A DNA stretch of 64,000 bases from positions 2,108,001-2,172,000 of the forward strand of contig CP021226.1 in NCBI GenBank assembly GCA_003999685.1. The letters are read 5' to 3'. Both the position numbers and the translations under genes were made by a program. Origin of the DNA: Taiwanofungus camphoratus (lineage: Eukaryota; Basidiomycota; Agaricomycetes; Polyporales; Taiwanofungaceae). The notes beneath the pieces were generated by a model. That model made no database searches and was not told the origin of the DNA. It was given only the letters and a program-made list of their open reading frames with translations. This document shows, piece after piece, positions 46,813-60,067 of this stretch (within the stretch, counting starts at the first letter, position 1; every line of letters starts with the position of its first letter).

Positions 46813-47699
46813 CACCAAGGCAGCCCGTACAGTCATCTCCATTGTGGGAGTCGAGATCACAGATTGACAGAATCAGAGAGTCGACCTTGAAAACACCACC
46901 CTAGAAATCGAAGAAAAAATAAAATAAAAAGGGGGAAAAGACATCCAGGGTGCACGACGATAGAGCTGGGACTCGGAGGTTCGGGCGCTGCAGATACTGG
47001 CCGACTTCCTGAAACAGAACAACTCGATCCATGATTGGTAGTTAGAAGGTTTTTCCTCGAGGACAACCAATGTGCTGAGGAGCGTGGTGTCCAGGAACAT
47101 AGGATTATCTAATCAGGGACCGCAGATTTGGCAACTGCCGATTCTGGGACTTGGTGGGTCTAACGCTATTGAACGCCTGCGTAATCTCTTGAGTCAACAT
47201 TGTCAGAGTGCAGTAGTATGCAATCCTGATAACTTGATGTCAGTGCATATCGCCGCCTATTCTAGCCGCGATCTGCTTCCAATGGCCCATTGGTATGCAT
47301 GTCACTTCAGAGGAGGCATCCGCTTTCACTCACCAATAATACCCTCAAAAGCTTTTCGAAAACGATCTTCCTTTTGGACGGTTTCAGCATTGCACCTCTA
47401 ACAGTATCGAAGAGCCAATCACGGAACATGAATCCACACCGAAGAAAAACGATCTAGCCTCACAATGTGGGGTGGCTATGATCAGTATTTGCGACGCCTG
47501 GACATGGAACATAGCAAGGCCTTGAAGCCAATGAACGAAGCCCGGATAGAGTATAGCCTGAGCTGTCAAAATACTTATGGCTTATATTAAGAGTCGAGCA
47601 GAAAAATTTAAACCACCCCAGAATGCGTGGGAAATAACGATGTAACACGCATGATATCTAATGCGCGCCACTAGGACCAATCCCTTTAAGAGCTTTGAT

Positions 47700-48090
47700 C
47701 CTGAGCATATCCTTTTTCGGCGGTCCGAACATGGTCAATTTGATGGTTTTTGACATAATATCAGCCGAAAATGGTCATTTTAGGTTAAAAATGAGATCGA
47801 ACCTCTAAAAAAGCCCTGATTTGCCTAGCATTTTTGCCCCTCAAAACAGATTCTGCAGTGTTGGAGCACCACCCCATTTTTCACCGAAAAAACCTTCCGA
47901 AATTGGCACCTGCACGGAAGTCCATGGCCGGAATCCCCCCATTTCGGTGGTTATACGTCGGACCTCCCGTTTACCATTTTTGGTGATTTTGGGCAGCAAA
48001 CAATGCGCCTCGGCGGACCAGAAATTCGGTCATTTGCATCGAACATTTTGGCTCCCAGAACCCCATTTTCGGTGATTTGGGATCAAAGCT
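47700..48090. repeat. AT-rich stretch with a recurring CCATTTTTGGTGA-type motif
   Basis: Related words recur: CCCCATTTTTCACCGAAAA near 47873, CCCCCATTTCGGTGG near 47936, ACCATTTTTGGTGATTTTGG near 47975 and CCCCATTTTCGGTGATTTGG near 48060. Other partial copies (GAAAATGGTCATTTTAGG) lie near 47765. Homopolymer-rich composition differs from the flanks. It is probably a fragment of a dispersed non-coding repeat. Confidence 0.4.
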
Positions 48091-50697
48091 CGTATAGCGG
48101 TGGTCCTGCGCCACCCAATGGCAAAAGTATCCAGAGTTCAGACACTGTGATTGAGATAGGCAGCGTAACAACTTCAAGTTGCAAGTCCCCGCCCGGTCCA
48201 GTGACGAGCGCATGGGGCGAATCAAAATGCGCTATATACTTCTTGTCAGTTACATGACATGGTGAATGCTCCAATGACAACAGGGATTAAATGATTCGGA
48301 CGGGTGTCACGTGACATTTTCTGGCCGTTGAAGATTAGGAGGGTGCGGATGATAATCTGCAGACAGCTAGCGTTGACTTCGACTTCGCTAATGAATTCGG
48401 TTTTGTCGACGGTAATGACTGCATCATCGACGTACTCCATTCAACGATACTGCCACCACTGGTTGGAGCGTTCGTAAAGTGAAAGCCCAGGTTCTCCCGG
48501 CAACGCAGTGATATCGATGAGTGATGGCAGGTGGACTGGCCTCCCTGTGAACGCAGACAGCCGCGAAGCCCTCCTTGGACCTACACCGGCACACTGACTC
48601 ATGATTGAGTGATGGGCCACGGGATTCCGAATGCGCAGCTTGTGCGGGATCTTATCAAACATCGGCCTTCAGAACACTTCCGGTGAGAGCGGACGGGAGC
48701 GGAGATACGATTGCCAACGCCTTTCAGACATGAGAATATGAAAATGTGAGTGAAGGACAATAACAAATCTGCAAGAGACCAGTAGAAGGGTCAGAGGACT
48801 CTCGAAGAGGATGCATTAACGGAGACTCGCATAGCGTGGGCAATCATCCATAGGCGGTTTATCCTTCCGGGGATTCGACGAAAACGAACTAGCATAAGAC
48901 ATTCGCATAGACTGCGGAGAAACTCTAGATAGCAAGAGAAGCTCGGGCAAGCCCAAATCGAATAGTGACGTGTTGCTAGTGTTGCAGGTAAGTCGCCGTT
49001 TCCTTTCAAGCTCTTCTGAAAGGTAAGCAAGAAGAAAAGGAAGAGGCTCTTTAGAAGTGTCTTTGAGCTTTTGGGTCCCGGGATCAGCGTTCGTATAGTA
49101 GCTTGCGAAACCCGAATCCAGCCAGGACCGTGAGTTCGCCCAACAAACTTAATGTCGACCTCTTCTGCGATGCCAATACGTGGGTCGCACTCAGGTCTCA
49201 TAGGAGTGAGGAATTGTAGGATCGGCCCTCCCGAATGAAGCATCATATCTCTAACATAGGTATATCATTGCCGCAGCAATCGGGCGTTATAAGCCATGGG
49301 TACGGAAGACGATAGCAATTTACATACATTGTAATGACCGACGAACCGATGTGCCAGCGGCCAATTTCCGCGCAGGCGGGTGGGGCCTTAATTAGTTCCG
49401 GAACAGGTTGAATAATAAAATGCTGGCTGTCATCCCGAGACAGCCTTTCGACACACGAATTATGGGCAGTGTGGTAACCTGATTCCGTTCCGTGAGAATT
49501 CATCTGCTTGTTCAAACTTCATTAAACGCAGTGATAGCGAAGGTGGGAGTCTATGATCAAGTCACAATACAAGCATATAAGTAGTCGTGGGCAGCATCAC
49601 AGAATGTCCAGTGCTCATGACAACCATACATAGAAATTCATGCCAACTGTTGACGATGCAAATTAGCTATCATGACGATAGGATGCTTTCCGCTTCGATA
49701 CCGGCTCTTTGTACATGCGTCTGAGTTTTGAGTGACAAGAGAACACCATGCGTCCAGACCGTTAACGCTAGGCGATATCATTTGCCGAGAAAGGCACGAT
49801 GGTCGACTCCGACAGCCAGAAGAGAGGTGTCTGGGAACTCAGCAGCAAACTTGAGCGAGACAAGAAAGTAGCAACTTTGGAGATGTTCTGACGGTGCAAG
49901 TCAAGCTGATCGCATCGTGAATAATGTGACGAACAATGCCAATTTTACTTCATCAGAAATCAGGAATTATACGAAGCTCTTCTTTGTTCTCTAGCCAATA
50001 ATGCATAATCTTGTTGGCTCGCTTCGCGAACGGTGGGTACGAAAAATCTGGAACGTCAGACAAAAACCGACCGCGACATAAATTGGAAATAGCAGGCATA
50101 CAGCAAGGTAGTAAAGACACTGCGGGGGGTTGTGAATTCATGTTAAATCCTCTAGATGCTAATTGTAGTGTCACGTACGACCAAATGATCGGGGAACTTT
50201 TGAGGGTGAGATGCTCCAAGGCCAAGCAAAGCCGGAAGAGCAGAAGAGCAGAGGCTTGAAGAATATCAACGGCATCCAGTCGTGCGCCAATAGAACCGGC
50301 GCGCTAGCGTTAGCCCATGCGTGTGCCCGAGAGCGCCTACTTGTACATTCTTCCAGCCGTTGCTCGACAAATATGACTGTGAGTTCGAGTTTCCTCCTCT
50401 GGATGAGACTCAAACAAAGTCACTATGAAATGAAAAGACCTGTTCAAGAATCCAGCAGCGCGAATCGTGACGGTCAAGGTCCGCGCCCACTCATCGCAGT
50501 CCGCGATCCAGAGGTCTCATGCACGTGACCTGCGGCCACGACGCCGATCAGAATCCAGGACGAACAACAAGATCAGAATGGCGTAAATCAATACAGTCAC
50601 TATCCCATCTCACGCGAAGCAACTGAAACAGATAGTATCGGCGTTGCATTGTAAATCGAATCAATAACTGTCATTGTACCGGTTGTCTTCCACGAGG

Positions 50698-53600
50698 ATG
50701 AGCAGTGGACAGACGTATGGCACGAATCTCCCAGTTGAGCCACATCTCTAGAAGCATTTAGGTGCGGTCACTCATTTCGGACAGGATCAAGTGGACTTGC
50801 TTGCCAATTTGTCCGATGCCCAGTTCGAACTCCTTGCCGATGTACATTGACGTTCACCTATCCTCTCGACCACAGATTGACAACATATACCGCTTAGGTG
50901 CGCGATTTGCATCGAGACCGTGCTGCGTTGGAACGCGAGTATGCCAGCAAATTGCAAGTGCTTGCTAGAAAAGCTGCGGACAAGAAGAGCAAAAAGATCG
51001 CTGCTTTAGTGGTCGGCAATGAACCTACGAAAGCATGGGGTGAGGACACAATACAACGAAGGTTTGTGTCAACTTTCAACTTGTGAGCGTCATTCGTACT
51101 CACCATGTTGACTATACTAGCACTCTCGAGATTGCTTATTCACAAATCATATCTGCCATGCTCGATGCGGCTCAGGACCACATCAATCTGGCCGATTCGC
51201 TGAATTCTCAGGTCGTTGAAACTCTGAAAGCGACTGAGCGGAGACACGAGGAAGCAAAGAGGAAACAGATGCAGTTTTTTCAGAAGCTATTGTCGGAGAG
51301 AGATCGAGCTTATGCAGAACGTGTAAAGGTTCTTGTCTCTGTCATTACTGATTGGCTTGGGATCTCATGCTGAAGCGAAAGAGAATGCCTGTGTTCTAGA
51401 GCAAGCAAAAGGTTGGTGGCCGTGATGACTCGCTATTGCTGTCTGCGACTGAGAGAGACGTAGTACGACGATGAGTGTACTGAGGTTGAGACATATCGCC
51501 AGAAACAAGTCAGTACATCCAAAGCTTGAAGAGGTCGTTCTTATCCCTCTGTAGGAACGTTCTGCGGATGATCGGCATGCAGACAGAGCCGCAAAACAAT
51601 ATGAACAGCAGCAAGTCGATATGCTCAATGGCAAGAAGTAGGGCCCACTTTCTGATGGACTTGCCCCATGATGCTAATTCAGGGCGAGTGAAGTGTCTAC
51701 ATCATTTCTACTGCGATTGCCAATCAAGTCAAGGCCAAGTTCTACAATGAGGATCTACCTGCTCTAGAGGATGTGAGCCTTCTCGTTTCTGTTGATAAAA
51801 GAAAACTGAGACGCCCCTTGAAACAGCAATTCCGTAGGTTATTGTTCTTCCGTTACTACTTTCTCACTATCATCTCTCGTTGTGGTCAGAGGCTCTCCAG
51901 ACGCAGTTGCTCACCAAGTTCGTGAATATCATGCTCCAAGCCCAGGCTCTACACACCAGTCATCTTGATGCTCTGCGAACACATGTGTCCGTCAATGAAC
52001 AGAAATTGAGGGCTATTAGCCCTGCCGCCGACCAGGATTTGTTCATTGAGTGCAACATTCGACCCTTCACCCTGCCACCCGATTGGGGCTTCGAGCCGTG
52101 TGCGACGCACTATGACACTGTAAGCTGTCAATGACATCTAGAATTCATCGTGGATCTGACTCTTTGGCATGATGTAGGGCGAAATGAGCGTTGAGCCTGC
52201 GCCGAAGGTCTACCTACAAAATCGACTGGCTAGATGTCGAGGAAAGCTTTATGAATTACATCCAGTGATGGATGCGAAACGTGGGTTTGCATACAACTCG
52301 TCGCTATTCCGCTTACTCAATATTTCCGTGTGCGATGCCTCCGAACCATGTCTTCTCCGCTCCTTGTTCTTTCGTCGGCAAATTGCGACACAGGTAAGGA
52401 GGTGGAGCAGTTCTCAAAGTTAGCCGACGCATATTCCGCCGATCGAAACCTCGGCGATGTGGAAGAAGTATCAGATGTGAGTATAGTCACCATGATCTTT
52501 AGACATTCAACACAATACAGTCGCTGGTGCCTTATCTGGATAATTGCCCATACGATTAATGTTCTCCCTTTTATTACTTAACAGAATTACTTGGAATCCC
52601 AGCATCAGCTTACGTTTTACGCCACATCCGAACGCATCTTGTCAACTGAAGCCGAAACAATCACGGCTTCTCTTGGAGGTTCGTCCTCTTACAAGCATAT
52701 GTCATTGCCCTCATGCTCTTATATGCCCAAATTGGTGGATCTAACTGGTAAATGTCTACTCGGTAATAGGTGATGAAGGCGGACAAAGGCCACACACTTT
52801 CAAAAGCTCCGCTTTTTCGATTCCAACTACATGCGCGTATTGCAAGGTTCATATCTCGTTCTGTGACACTTTATTGGCAATCTCATGACTATCGCCGTCG
52901 GACTTATGCAGTCGAACATCTGGGGTCTTAGCAAGCAAGGAAAGACGTGCAAGTCTTGTGGGATTTCTGTTCATTCTAGATGTGAATTAAAGGTATGTTG
53001 TTGGGCTATCAACGTATCTCTACGGATTTCTGCGAGGAGAACGCCGGGTCGACCTTGACGTACAACTGTATCCACTTAGGTTCCGGCGGAGTGTGGTGTT
53101 TCTCGTGGTAGTGGCCGAGAAACCGCCACATTGGGACCCGTCTCTTCTATCTCTCGATCGTCTTCGACCATCTCGAAGGCTCCGTCTCGAGGTTCGTCTT
53201 CCGGTACTCCAAAAATCCCGAATGCAAAGTCTATGTTTCACCTGACTCCTGTTACAGCCCCACCAACTTCGGCTCTGACGAAACCAACACCTTCCTCATT
53301 CGCACACGGCGTGTATACTACAGAGGAAGCATTCTCTCAAGCACGAGTTGTGTTCAGTTTCACGTCGACGTCGCCTTTTGAGCTCGCTGTATCAGGTAAG
53401 GAAATGGTTACGGCGGTCCTTGAGTAGCTACTAACTGCTGTACTACTACGCAGAGGGTGCCATAGTCCAGGTACTAGAAGAAGACGATGGGTCCGGTTGG
53501 GTGAAAGTCGCAGACAACTCTGGCGGAAGGGGTCTCGTGCCTGCCTCGTATATTGAACTCTTGAGTGCTGTCAGCACAACCCCGCAAAATCCTGTCGCTA

Positions 53601-54012
53601 TCCCTGCATCTTCTAGACAACAGGGCTCAGGCCAATACGGTAAGCTATGTCTCCCACTGAGTACGGAAGTCATGATTGAGTAGCCCGCAGTGAAAGGTGT
53701 ATTCCAATACGAAGCTCAGGGCCCTGATGAGTTGAGCGTAAATGAAGGACAATTGATCGAGCTTACAGGCGGACTGTCAGGGGGAAGCAACTACGCGGAT
53801 GGCTGGTGGGAAGGTAAGTAGTTCACGCGCCGATGAAGGCGCGCAAGAATTTGGGGGACCTAATGAACGTGTCGTTGGAACCGCAGGTATCGATACAAGC
53901 GGGAAGAGGGGCATCTTCCCCAGCAACTACGTAAGTATCCATCTAAATGCCCAGACCTGTCTCTCGCTTAGTCGTTGATCGACTTTATCTGTAGGTGAAG
54001 CTTGTGAGGTAG
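50698..54012 (+). CDS. BZZ1: Bzz1-like F-BAR, C1 and double SH3 protein
   Basis: Many short exons. ATG at 50698 (MSSGQTYGTNLP), then after an intron DQVDLLANLSDAQFELLAD, then VRDLHRDRAALEREYASKL, the start of an F-BAR/FCH domain. The helical bundle continues with LARKAADKKSKKIAALVVG, SQIISAMLDAAQDHINLADS and TERRHEEAKRKQMQFFQKLL. A later coil holds LTKFVNIMLQAQALHTSHLD. A C1-type zinc finger follows (HTFKSSAFSIPTTCAYC and GKTCKSCGISVHSRCELKV, with its His and Cys set). Two SH3 domains come last: ARVVFSFTSTSPFELAVSEG with GSGWVKVADNSGGRGLVPAS, then VFQYEAQGPDELSVNEGQLI with KRGIFPSNYVKLV. The stop is at 54010-54012. Yeast Bzz1 binds Las17 and drives actin assembly at endocytic patches. Domain order and length agree. 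Confidence 0.93.
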
Positions 54013-56518
54013 ACGATAGATTATGACTCCGATCTAATAGTCAAATCTTGACTGTCGGTTCTGAACCTCCACTTGGTCAACTTAGTCACTCTCCCAAGTC
54101 TGCGTCAATTGATAGTGATCGATAGCGCTTGTACTATGCCTTCAGAATGTAGAATTGGACTAGACCTTGATAATTCAATTGCACGGCTCCCATTAATGCA
54201 TGATAATGATGGCGCTCCTTGAAAACGTCCGATTGACATGCCGCCTACGGACGATTGAGGGCTCTTTATCTTTATCGACCCGGGACGGTGATTAGTATAT
54301 GCTTTGGTCAGCCAATCATGATAGTAGAATGGGCCTAACCGACCGCATAGCTCTGTTAATGTACAGAGTAAGAAGAGTTGTCTGGTATCGCGAAATCTGA
54401 AGTTCTATTAAAGAAGTTGTATGAAGGTGTTGGAGGACGCTTCGCTGTTGTTCAAATGGGGACAGGCGCTTTCCGGGAACCCAGGGCTAGGTAGGAGCTT
54501 GTAAGTGATTACTCAGAAGAACAAAACGCGGTACCAAGCCTGGATGATCAATCGGAGCAAGCCCATCACTTACGACATGGTCATCTGCGTATGTCGGTCC
54601 CGTGAGGCTTTCATCCAAAGATAAGCCGCCGTTTGCAGGACTGTTGCATATTAAATCCGAATATTATAGTAGCCTAGTTGTTCATGGCTTGTCTGGCAAT
54701 GTGAATAATTTGTTGCCGTTATTGGAATGACCTAGTGTACCGCGCGCGATTTTCGTGTATTGCGAATGCTACTCGTGCCCTCCTCTCGAAAAGCCTCGAT
54801 GACCGCAACTCGCGTACGGGGTCCATCTTAAAGCGTTCGGGAAAGCAGGTCCCTGCTCCGTTATCGGCTACTACAGAAATCCATATGGAACATACGGAGG
54901 CGTGCTCTGCATCGTGTCTCAGACATAGCTGCCGATGCGGAGCACCATTTGCTGCATTGGGAATTTTGGAAGCACGCTCCTAGTACCGCAGACACGAGAA
55001 AAAAATTTCAGGTAGCAGTCGTCAGGTTCAGCAATATCAATTCTCCAATATGGAGGGTGCCACGCTGACACCAAGCATATGGCTCCGAACTGTCTGCGAG
55101 ACTCGCTCTGGACTTTAGAATTGTGTGTGCCATTGGAACGTGTACTGCAGGGTCGGAGACGGTGTGGCTTGAATTGGAAAATGAATCAGCAGGTATAAAG
55201 TCCATGAGCAAGCACTCATTCATCACTAGTCTCCCACTTGATACCTCACAACTGACAGCCGTACCCAATCGTCGAGTATTGTCTGTGATATCAATGGACT
55301 GGTAAGCTTATCAGGGACGACTCGCTTGAATGGTTCGTCAATTCTGTCAAACTCTCACCAGTTGTCCGCAGGGCCTTCAACCAGATATTGGTCAGCACAT
55401 CCATCTAATATCGACAACGTTACATCGGCTCTTACCATTCCTTACACCGCGACGACGCATCATATTTGTCGGCCCCGCCACCGTAGATAACAAGAACCAA
55501 ACGAACGGTGGCCACTGAAGGGTATAGGACAAGCCACCCATGTCGGCTTTTATATGCCTCCCGTGAATTCAGGTGAGTTGTCATAATATGACCGAATGTT
55601 TACACGAAACAGCATCCCGAGATGGGTGGTACCCGAAATGGGGGCGCAATTTACTTGTTGGAAATGTGAACATCGCGTACCTCTTTCTGGTGAATTATGT
55701 TGAGGCTACGTACGGTGTCACAGCCGGTGCCTTATGGCAAGGTTTGTCAGCTAGTTGGAATCATCTTCGCTCTGCTGCGGTATCGTTGTTGTCAGTTGTA
55801 CATCGCACTAGCGTGGTTGGACAGACTTGCGCGAGTTCGCGCAAGCTGGATGCCATGCTACTGCGATGGATGACTGCGACGACGATCTCAAAGTGGGATC
55901 GAGGTAAAGACATCTTTTCATCGCTGAGCAATGCATTTTTTTGCTCCCGTACACAACATAAATCCGAAATCATAGAAGGCGTACATGAATACGGAGAGAG
56001 AGACTTGCTCGCCGTATACTTGTATGTTGTCATTCAATACAACTCCAACTCGAGAGTATAAAGGTAGTTCCAACTAATGATACCACTGTCCCGAGTAACG
56101 GGTATCTGCTGTTATCTTGCGCTGCAACTTCGTTACTCGTGGCGAATGCTTGATAATTTCACGTAGTCGCTATTGATCATAAACTCTACGGCGTGTGCTA
56201 GTTCGAATGCGGATGCAAATTGGAGTGTATAAAAAGGACCTGTAAAAATCGATCAAAAATACATAGTTGGATAATTTATGGACCACGAACAATGTCATGA
56301 CATTACATCGTTCTTCTAGTCGGTATGCGGGGCCGGTGATGATCCCATGTCGAAGTTGATCATGCTCGAAGACTCCCGTTCGTACGCCAAATAAGTCAAA
56401 ACATCTTGTACGCGTCTCTTGTTCTCCTGAGTCAAGTGACCTCACTTTCCTTGTTACTTCCACTGGCGCGCACGAGAGAGGTTTACAGCACAGACTCGAG
56501 ACTACGGGTTGGACCAAG
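54013..56518. other. Gene-poor stretch between BZZ1 and CAF1
   Basis: About 2.5 kb. Plus-strand frames at 55123-55305, 55330-55518 and 55573-56061 have some protein-like text (GNVNIAYLFLVNYVEATYG) but no recognised motif and no convincing joint gene model. A decayed or lineage-specific gene is possible. Confidence 0.35.
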
Positions 56519-57987
56519 ATGTCTCGAATACGAGAAGTATGGGCACCGAATCTTGAACAGGAGATGAACAACATCCGAGATCTCATCGACAAATATCCTT
56601 ACGTCGCAATGGTTCTAGTCCCGCTCACTCCTCGTCATGGACCCGCCGTAACTCACGTCCTCTTCAGGATACCGAGTTCCCTGGTGTCGTGGCTCGTCCA
56701 ATAGGATCATTCAAGACATCATCCGACTATCATTATCAGACCATGCGGTGTAATGTCGACCTCTTGAAAATCATCCAGGTTGGACTCACTCTCGCGGACG
56801 AGGAAGGGGATTATCCTCAAGACGTTTCAACATGGCAGTTCAACTTTCACTTTAGTGTCAAGTACGTCCTTGAATGACATGCTATCTATATAGCTATGTG
56901 ATGAAGAGTCGCTCACGGTAACCGCTCAGCGAAGACATGTACGCTCCAGAATCGATTGAGCTCCTTCAGAAGTCGGGCATCGATCTACAACGTCACGAAG
57001 AGATGGGCATCGAGCCAAATGATTTCGCAGAGCTTATGATCACATCAGGATTGGTGTTAGCCCCAGAGACGAAGTGGATCTCGTTCCATAGGTGAGTGTT
57101 CACAGCGACTCTTCTCCACTTTCAGTTAGGTCTGGCCGCCATCTGTAAGACGACCTACCCTTCTGCATCCCGCAAATATAGCTTTTAATGACGGTCATTG
57201 TTGTCATCGACGTAATTCTATTCAAGCTCTTTGACAAGCCACGCCAATGACGACCCCTGTCTTCGCGGTCCATCGTGTTTTGGTTTCATAATACTCATTC
57301 ACACACTTCTTACATAGTGGATACGATTTTGGCTACTTTGTAAAACTTTTGACCGCTGAGTCTTTGCCAACAACGGAGGAGACATTTTTCGAGGTCCTGC
57401 GTACATGGTTTCCAACAATATACGACATCAAGTTCGTAATGCGAGCTTGCAAGGTGCTCAAAGGAGGCCTGCAGGACGTTGCGGACGACCTTGGGGTACA
57501 TTCCACTCCTTTTCTCCCCTTGTTTTGTCAGAGTATGACATTCCATATTTTTTAATCTGGGCAGGTTATGCGGATAGGGCCATCTCACCAGGCAGGCTCC
57601 GACTCGTTGCTCACCGCTTCAACCTTTTTCAAAATGCGCGAGATCTACTTCAACGACCACATCGACGACGCCGAGTACAACGGCAAGCTGTACGGCCTCG
57701 GGCAGACGTTCCCCGCCAACGGTATTTCTGAGCCCGTGCGGGGAAGCGCAGCGACCATTGCGGAGCGCGATGACCGCGGCCCTACGCGTGAGATGCATAA
57801 TCAGACCCCAGGACCTACTCCAAGCCACAGCGTGGCTGCAGTGGCAATGGGCTTGGGTGGGACTCTGCAGACACCAGCGATAGGGGCAGCGCTGCAGGCA
57901 CCACTGCCTCCAGCAACCCCATATGGTCCGATGGGAGCGAATGGTCCATATATTCGCACGGCTATCGGAGTGGGCGGTGGGCGATAG
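56519..57987 (+). CDS. POP2: CCR4-NOT deadenylase subunit Caf1/Pop2
   Basis: The ATG at 56519 gives MSRIREVWAPNLEQEMNNIR and IDKYPYVAM, then after an intron DTEFPGVVARPIGSFK, the first DEDD exonuclease motif (Asp and Glu). Next come MRCNVDLLKIIQVGLTL, STWQFNFHF, NEDMYAPESIELLQKSGIDL, WISFHSGYDFGYFVKLLTA (third acidic residue), VLKGGLQDVADDLGV and RIGPSHQAGSDSLLTASTFF (His and fourth Asp). All catalytic positions appear present. The body ends near YGLGQTFPAN and is followed by an extra Gly/Pro/Ala-rich tail of about 85 residues to TAG at 57985-57987. Caf1 shortens mRNA poly(A) tails in the cytoplasm as part of CCR4-NOT. About five exons. Confidence 0.96.
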
Positions 57988-60067
57988 CGGTTTTCCTTGC
58001 TCTGTTTTTTCATCGTAGGGACGTTCGTTTGTGTGTTGATAGCGCAAGGACCTTTGTGTGCTCTGTGTATCATGACGTGTATCGAGTGCCCGCGTTTCTT
58101 TTTATTCTTGTTCTGTTATTCGGTCCTCGCAGATTAATATTGTATATCAGTGCGTTACCAAGAATAATTTTGGCACCCCCCACATTCTGGAAGAGTACTG
58201 CTATTTATCGGATGTAGTTAGAATTACGGTTTGTGACAACGCGGTGCTCAGTCACAAATATCTCCAATGCGACCCGATGTCTAGAGAAATTTCGAGCGGT
58301 CGACGGGTTCGGTAGATCAAGACCCTAAATAATCAGCCGCTGACCAGATGGGTCGAACGAGAATACAAATTCTAGAGGATGGAAAGGAAGTTTCAATGAC
58401 ACGGCACCTATACGCAGTGGTCAGCTAGGAGGACACAGGACACCTAAGTGGGCTACGGCCCCTAAATCTATATTGGTGCAATCGTCGGGCTTCGTAGAAA
58501 GAACAATCCTCCGTATCCACGGACGGTAACCCGTGAGTGTACGGAAATGACGAGCAGCTTGGGGAAATGGCAAGGACCCGAAGTTCTACGACTTTCGATA
58601 ACGCCGGTGGTCCCCTGTGGGCACAAGATGGCCCGCCTTGGCACTGCACAGCTTTGATGAGATGAAACCCAATACAACCTGTTTGTCAGACGGGGGACCA
58701 TTTGGAGCATGGTGTTTGTCTACTACCACTCCTGGAGAGGCCTGCTGGAGCCACCGTAAAGTGCACGGTTTAGGAACGTGCAGACGATACGGCAAACATG
58801 CACGAGGCCTGTTACGCTTCATCAGCTCGGGCCACCCTGTCCAAGAAGATTTCGGACGTATTCAACGCATGTTTCCTGCGTTTGCGCAACGTGGGGCAAA
58901 TCGACGGCCGCAAAGGAAGGCCTTCTCCACCTGGAGTGATGTGGGAGCGCGAGATGAAGCCACACACATGACCTGATATAATAGAGAAGACGAGAAGTCC
59001 CCTCGCATTAGCTTCGCGTTCTAGACAAAGCCATGACTACTGGGGCCGCATGGAACGGCCTGCGATGCTAATATTGTTCCGTCAAAGACCAAAGCAGTAC
59101 GCCGGCGAGACAAATACGGCGGTGACTCGTTGGTGCAAGGCAAAGGCGTCCAGGACTAGGGTTTCATTCCCGGGGAGAGTATGATTTGGGGCAAAGTGGG
59201 ACGCTAGGATCTCCAGAACCTGCACTGCGGCAAGCCACATCAGAGATTGACGGGCATGGATCAGAAGGAGGCTGCCAGTCCAGGTTTGTGCGGCCGCAAC
59301 ACCGTCCGGTTTGTTACATAGGCAGGAATGACAGCGTTCCGGGGCCCCTGAGCACGTTAGAGGAGTGTTACAGAATCTTGCTCGAAGCACGAGATGCAGT
59401 ATTGTGGCCTGGGCCGGTGCAAACAGCTTTACGGTGCTGGCTCCGCCGATGATCCGGAAACAATTCTGCGGCATTGATTGAATTTTAAAGGGCATGAACA
59501 GTCGGACAAGGCGGCTGAGGTGACTCACTGATAAAATAAAACAAAGTAAAGCAAGGTCAAGTAAAAATCGATGTAACACAGATGGGCAAAAAGTGGGTGG
59601 AGCACCTGGTTGGCCACCTTCTGAGGTATCCAACTGCTAAAGATCCGCAAGGGGCAGACGCGTCAGAACGCGTCGCCCAATTCGAATGAGCAGCCGGTGG
59701 TCGCGTCTGGTAGCAGCAGGTTGGGTGGACGCGGGTTGCCTCGAGAGCAGAGACCCTGTTCTGTCATATGCCAACGTGCATGTCTGCAAGGCGAATCAGG
59801 ACTGAAATGAAGAGAGATCAGATAGAATGGACGGCGCTGGGGGAGCAGGACGACAGAAGTCCACGCCTGCCTCGGATCGCAGGCCGATCGACAAGTTCGT
59901 CCTTCCACGCAGCCGCCTAATTCTAGACGGTGAAGAAAACTTCAAAAGGGCGTCCTTCTCCTCAGTCCCATCTTTGTTCTGGACCATCATCACGACTGCA
60001 GGAGTAGCACGGCGGTCGTTATTGTGGTGGCTCAGCAGATGAGTCGCAGTGTGGCCACCGTCGGACA
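57988..60067. other. Intergenic before the CENP-B-type gene
   Basis: About 2.1 kb with frames at 58617-58976 (+) and 59082-59633 (-) that look like chance openings in GC-moderate sequence. It should carry the CAF1 3' region and the promoter and leader of the CENP-B-type gene. Nothing specific recognised. Confidence 0.4.

Larger units (their letters stand above)
46694..50697. other. Gene-poor stretch between the double-psi barrel gene and BZZ1
   Basis: About 4 kb. It holds the promoter of the double-psi barrel gene, the AT-rich repeat at 47700-48090, and several frames of 60-150 codons (for example 48791-49246 minus, with GPILQFLTPMRPECDPRIGI) that match nothing I know. No tRNA or transposon ends were seen. 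Confidence 0.35.

Noticed and set aside
48791-49246. 151-codon minus-strand frame
   Set aside because: Composition is plausible but there is no known motif, and no neighbouring exon extends it; kept only in the intergenic note.
59082-59633. 183-codon minus-strand frame
   Set aside because: No motif, no clear promoter, and it lies in the probable upstream region of the CENP-B-type gene.
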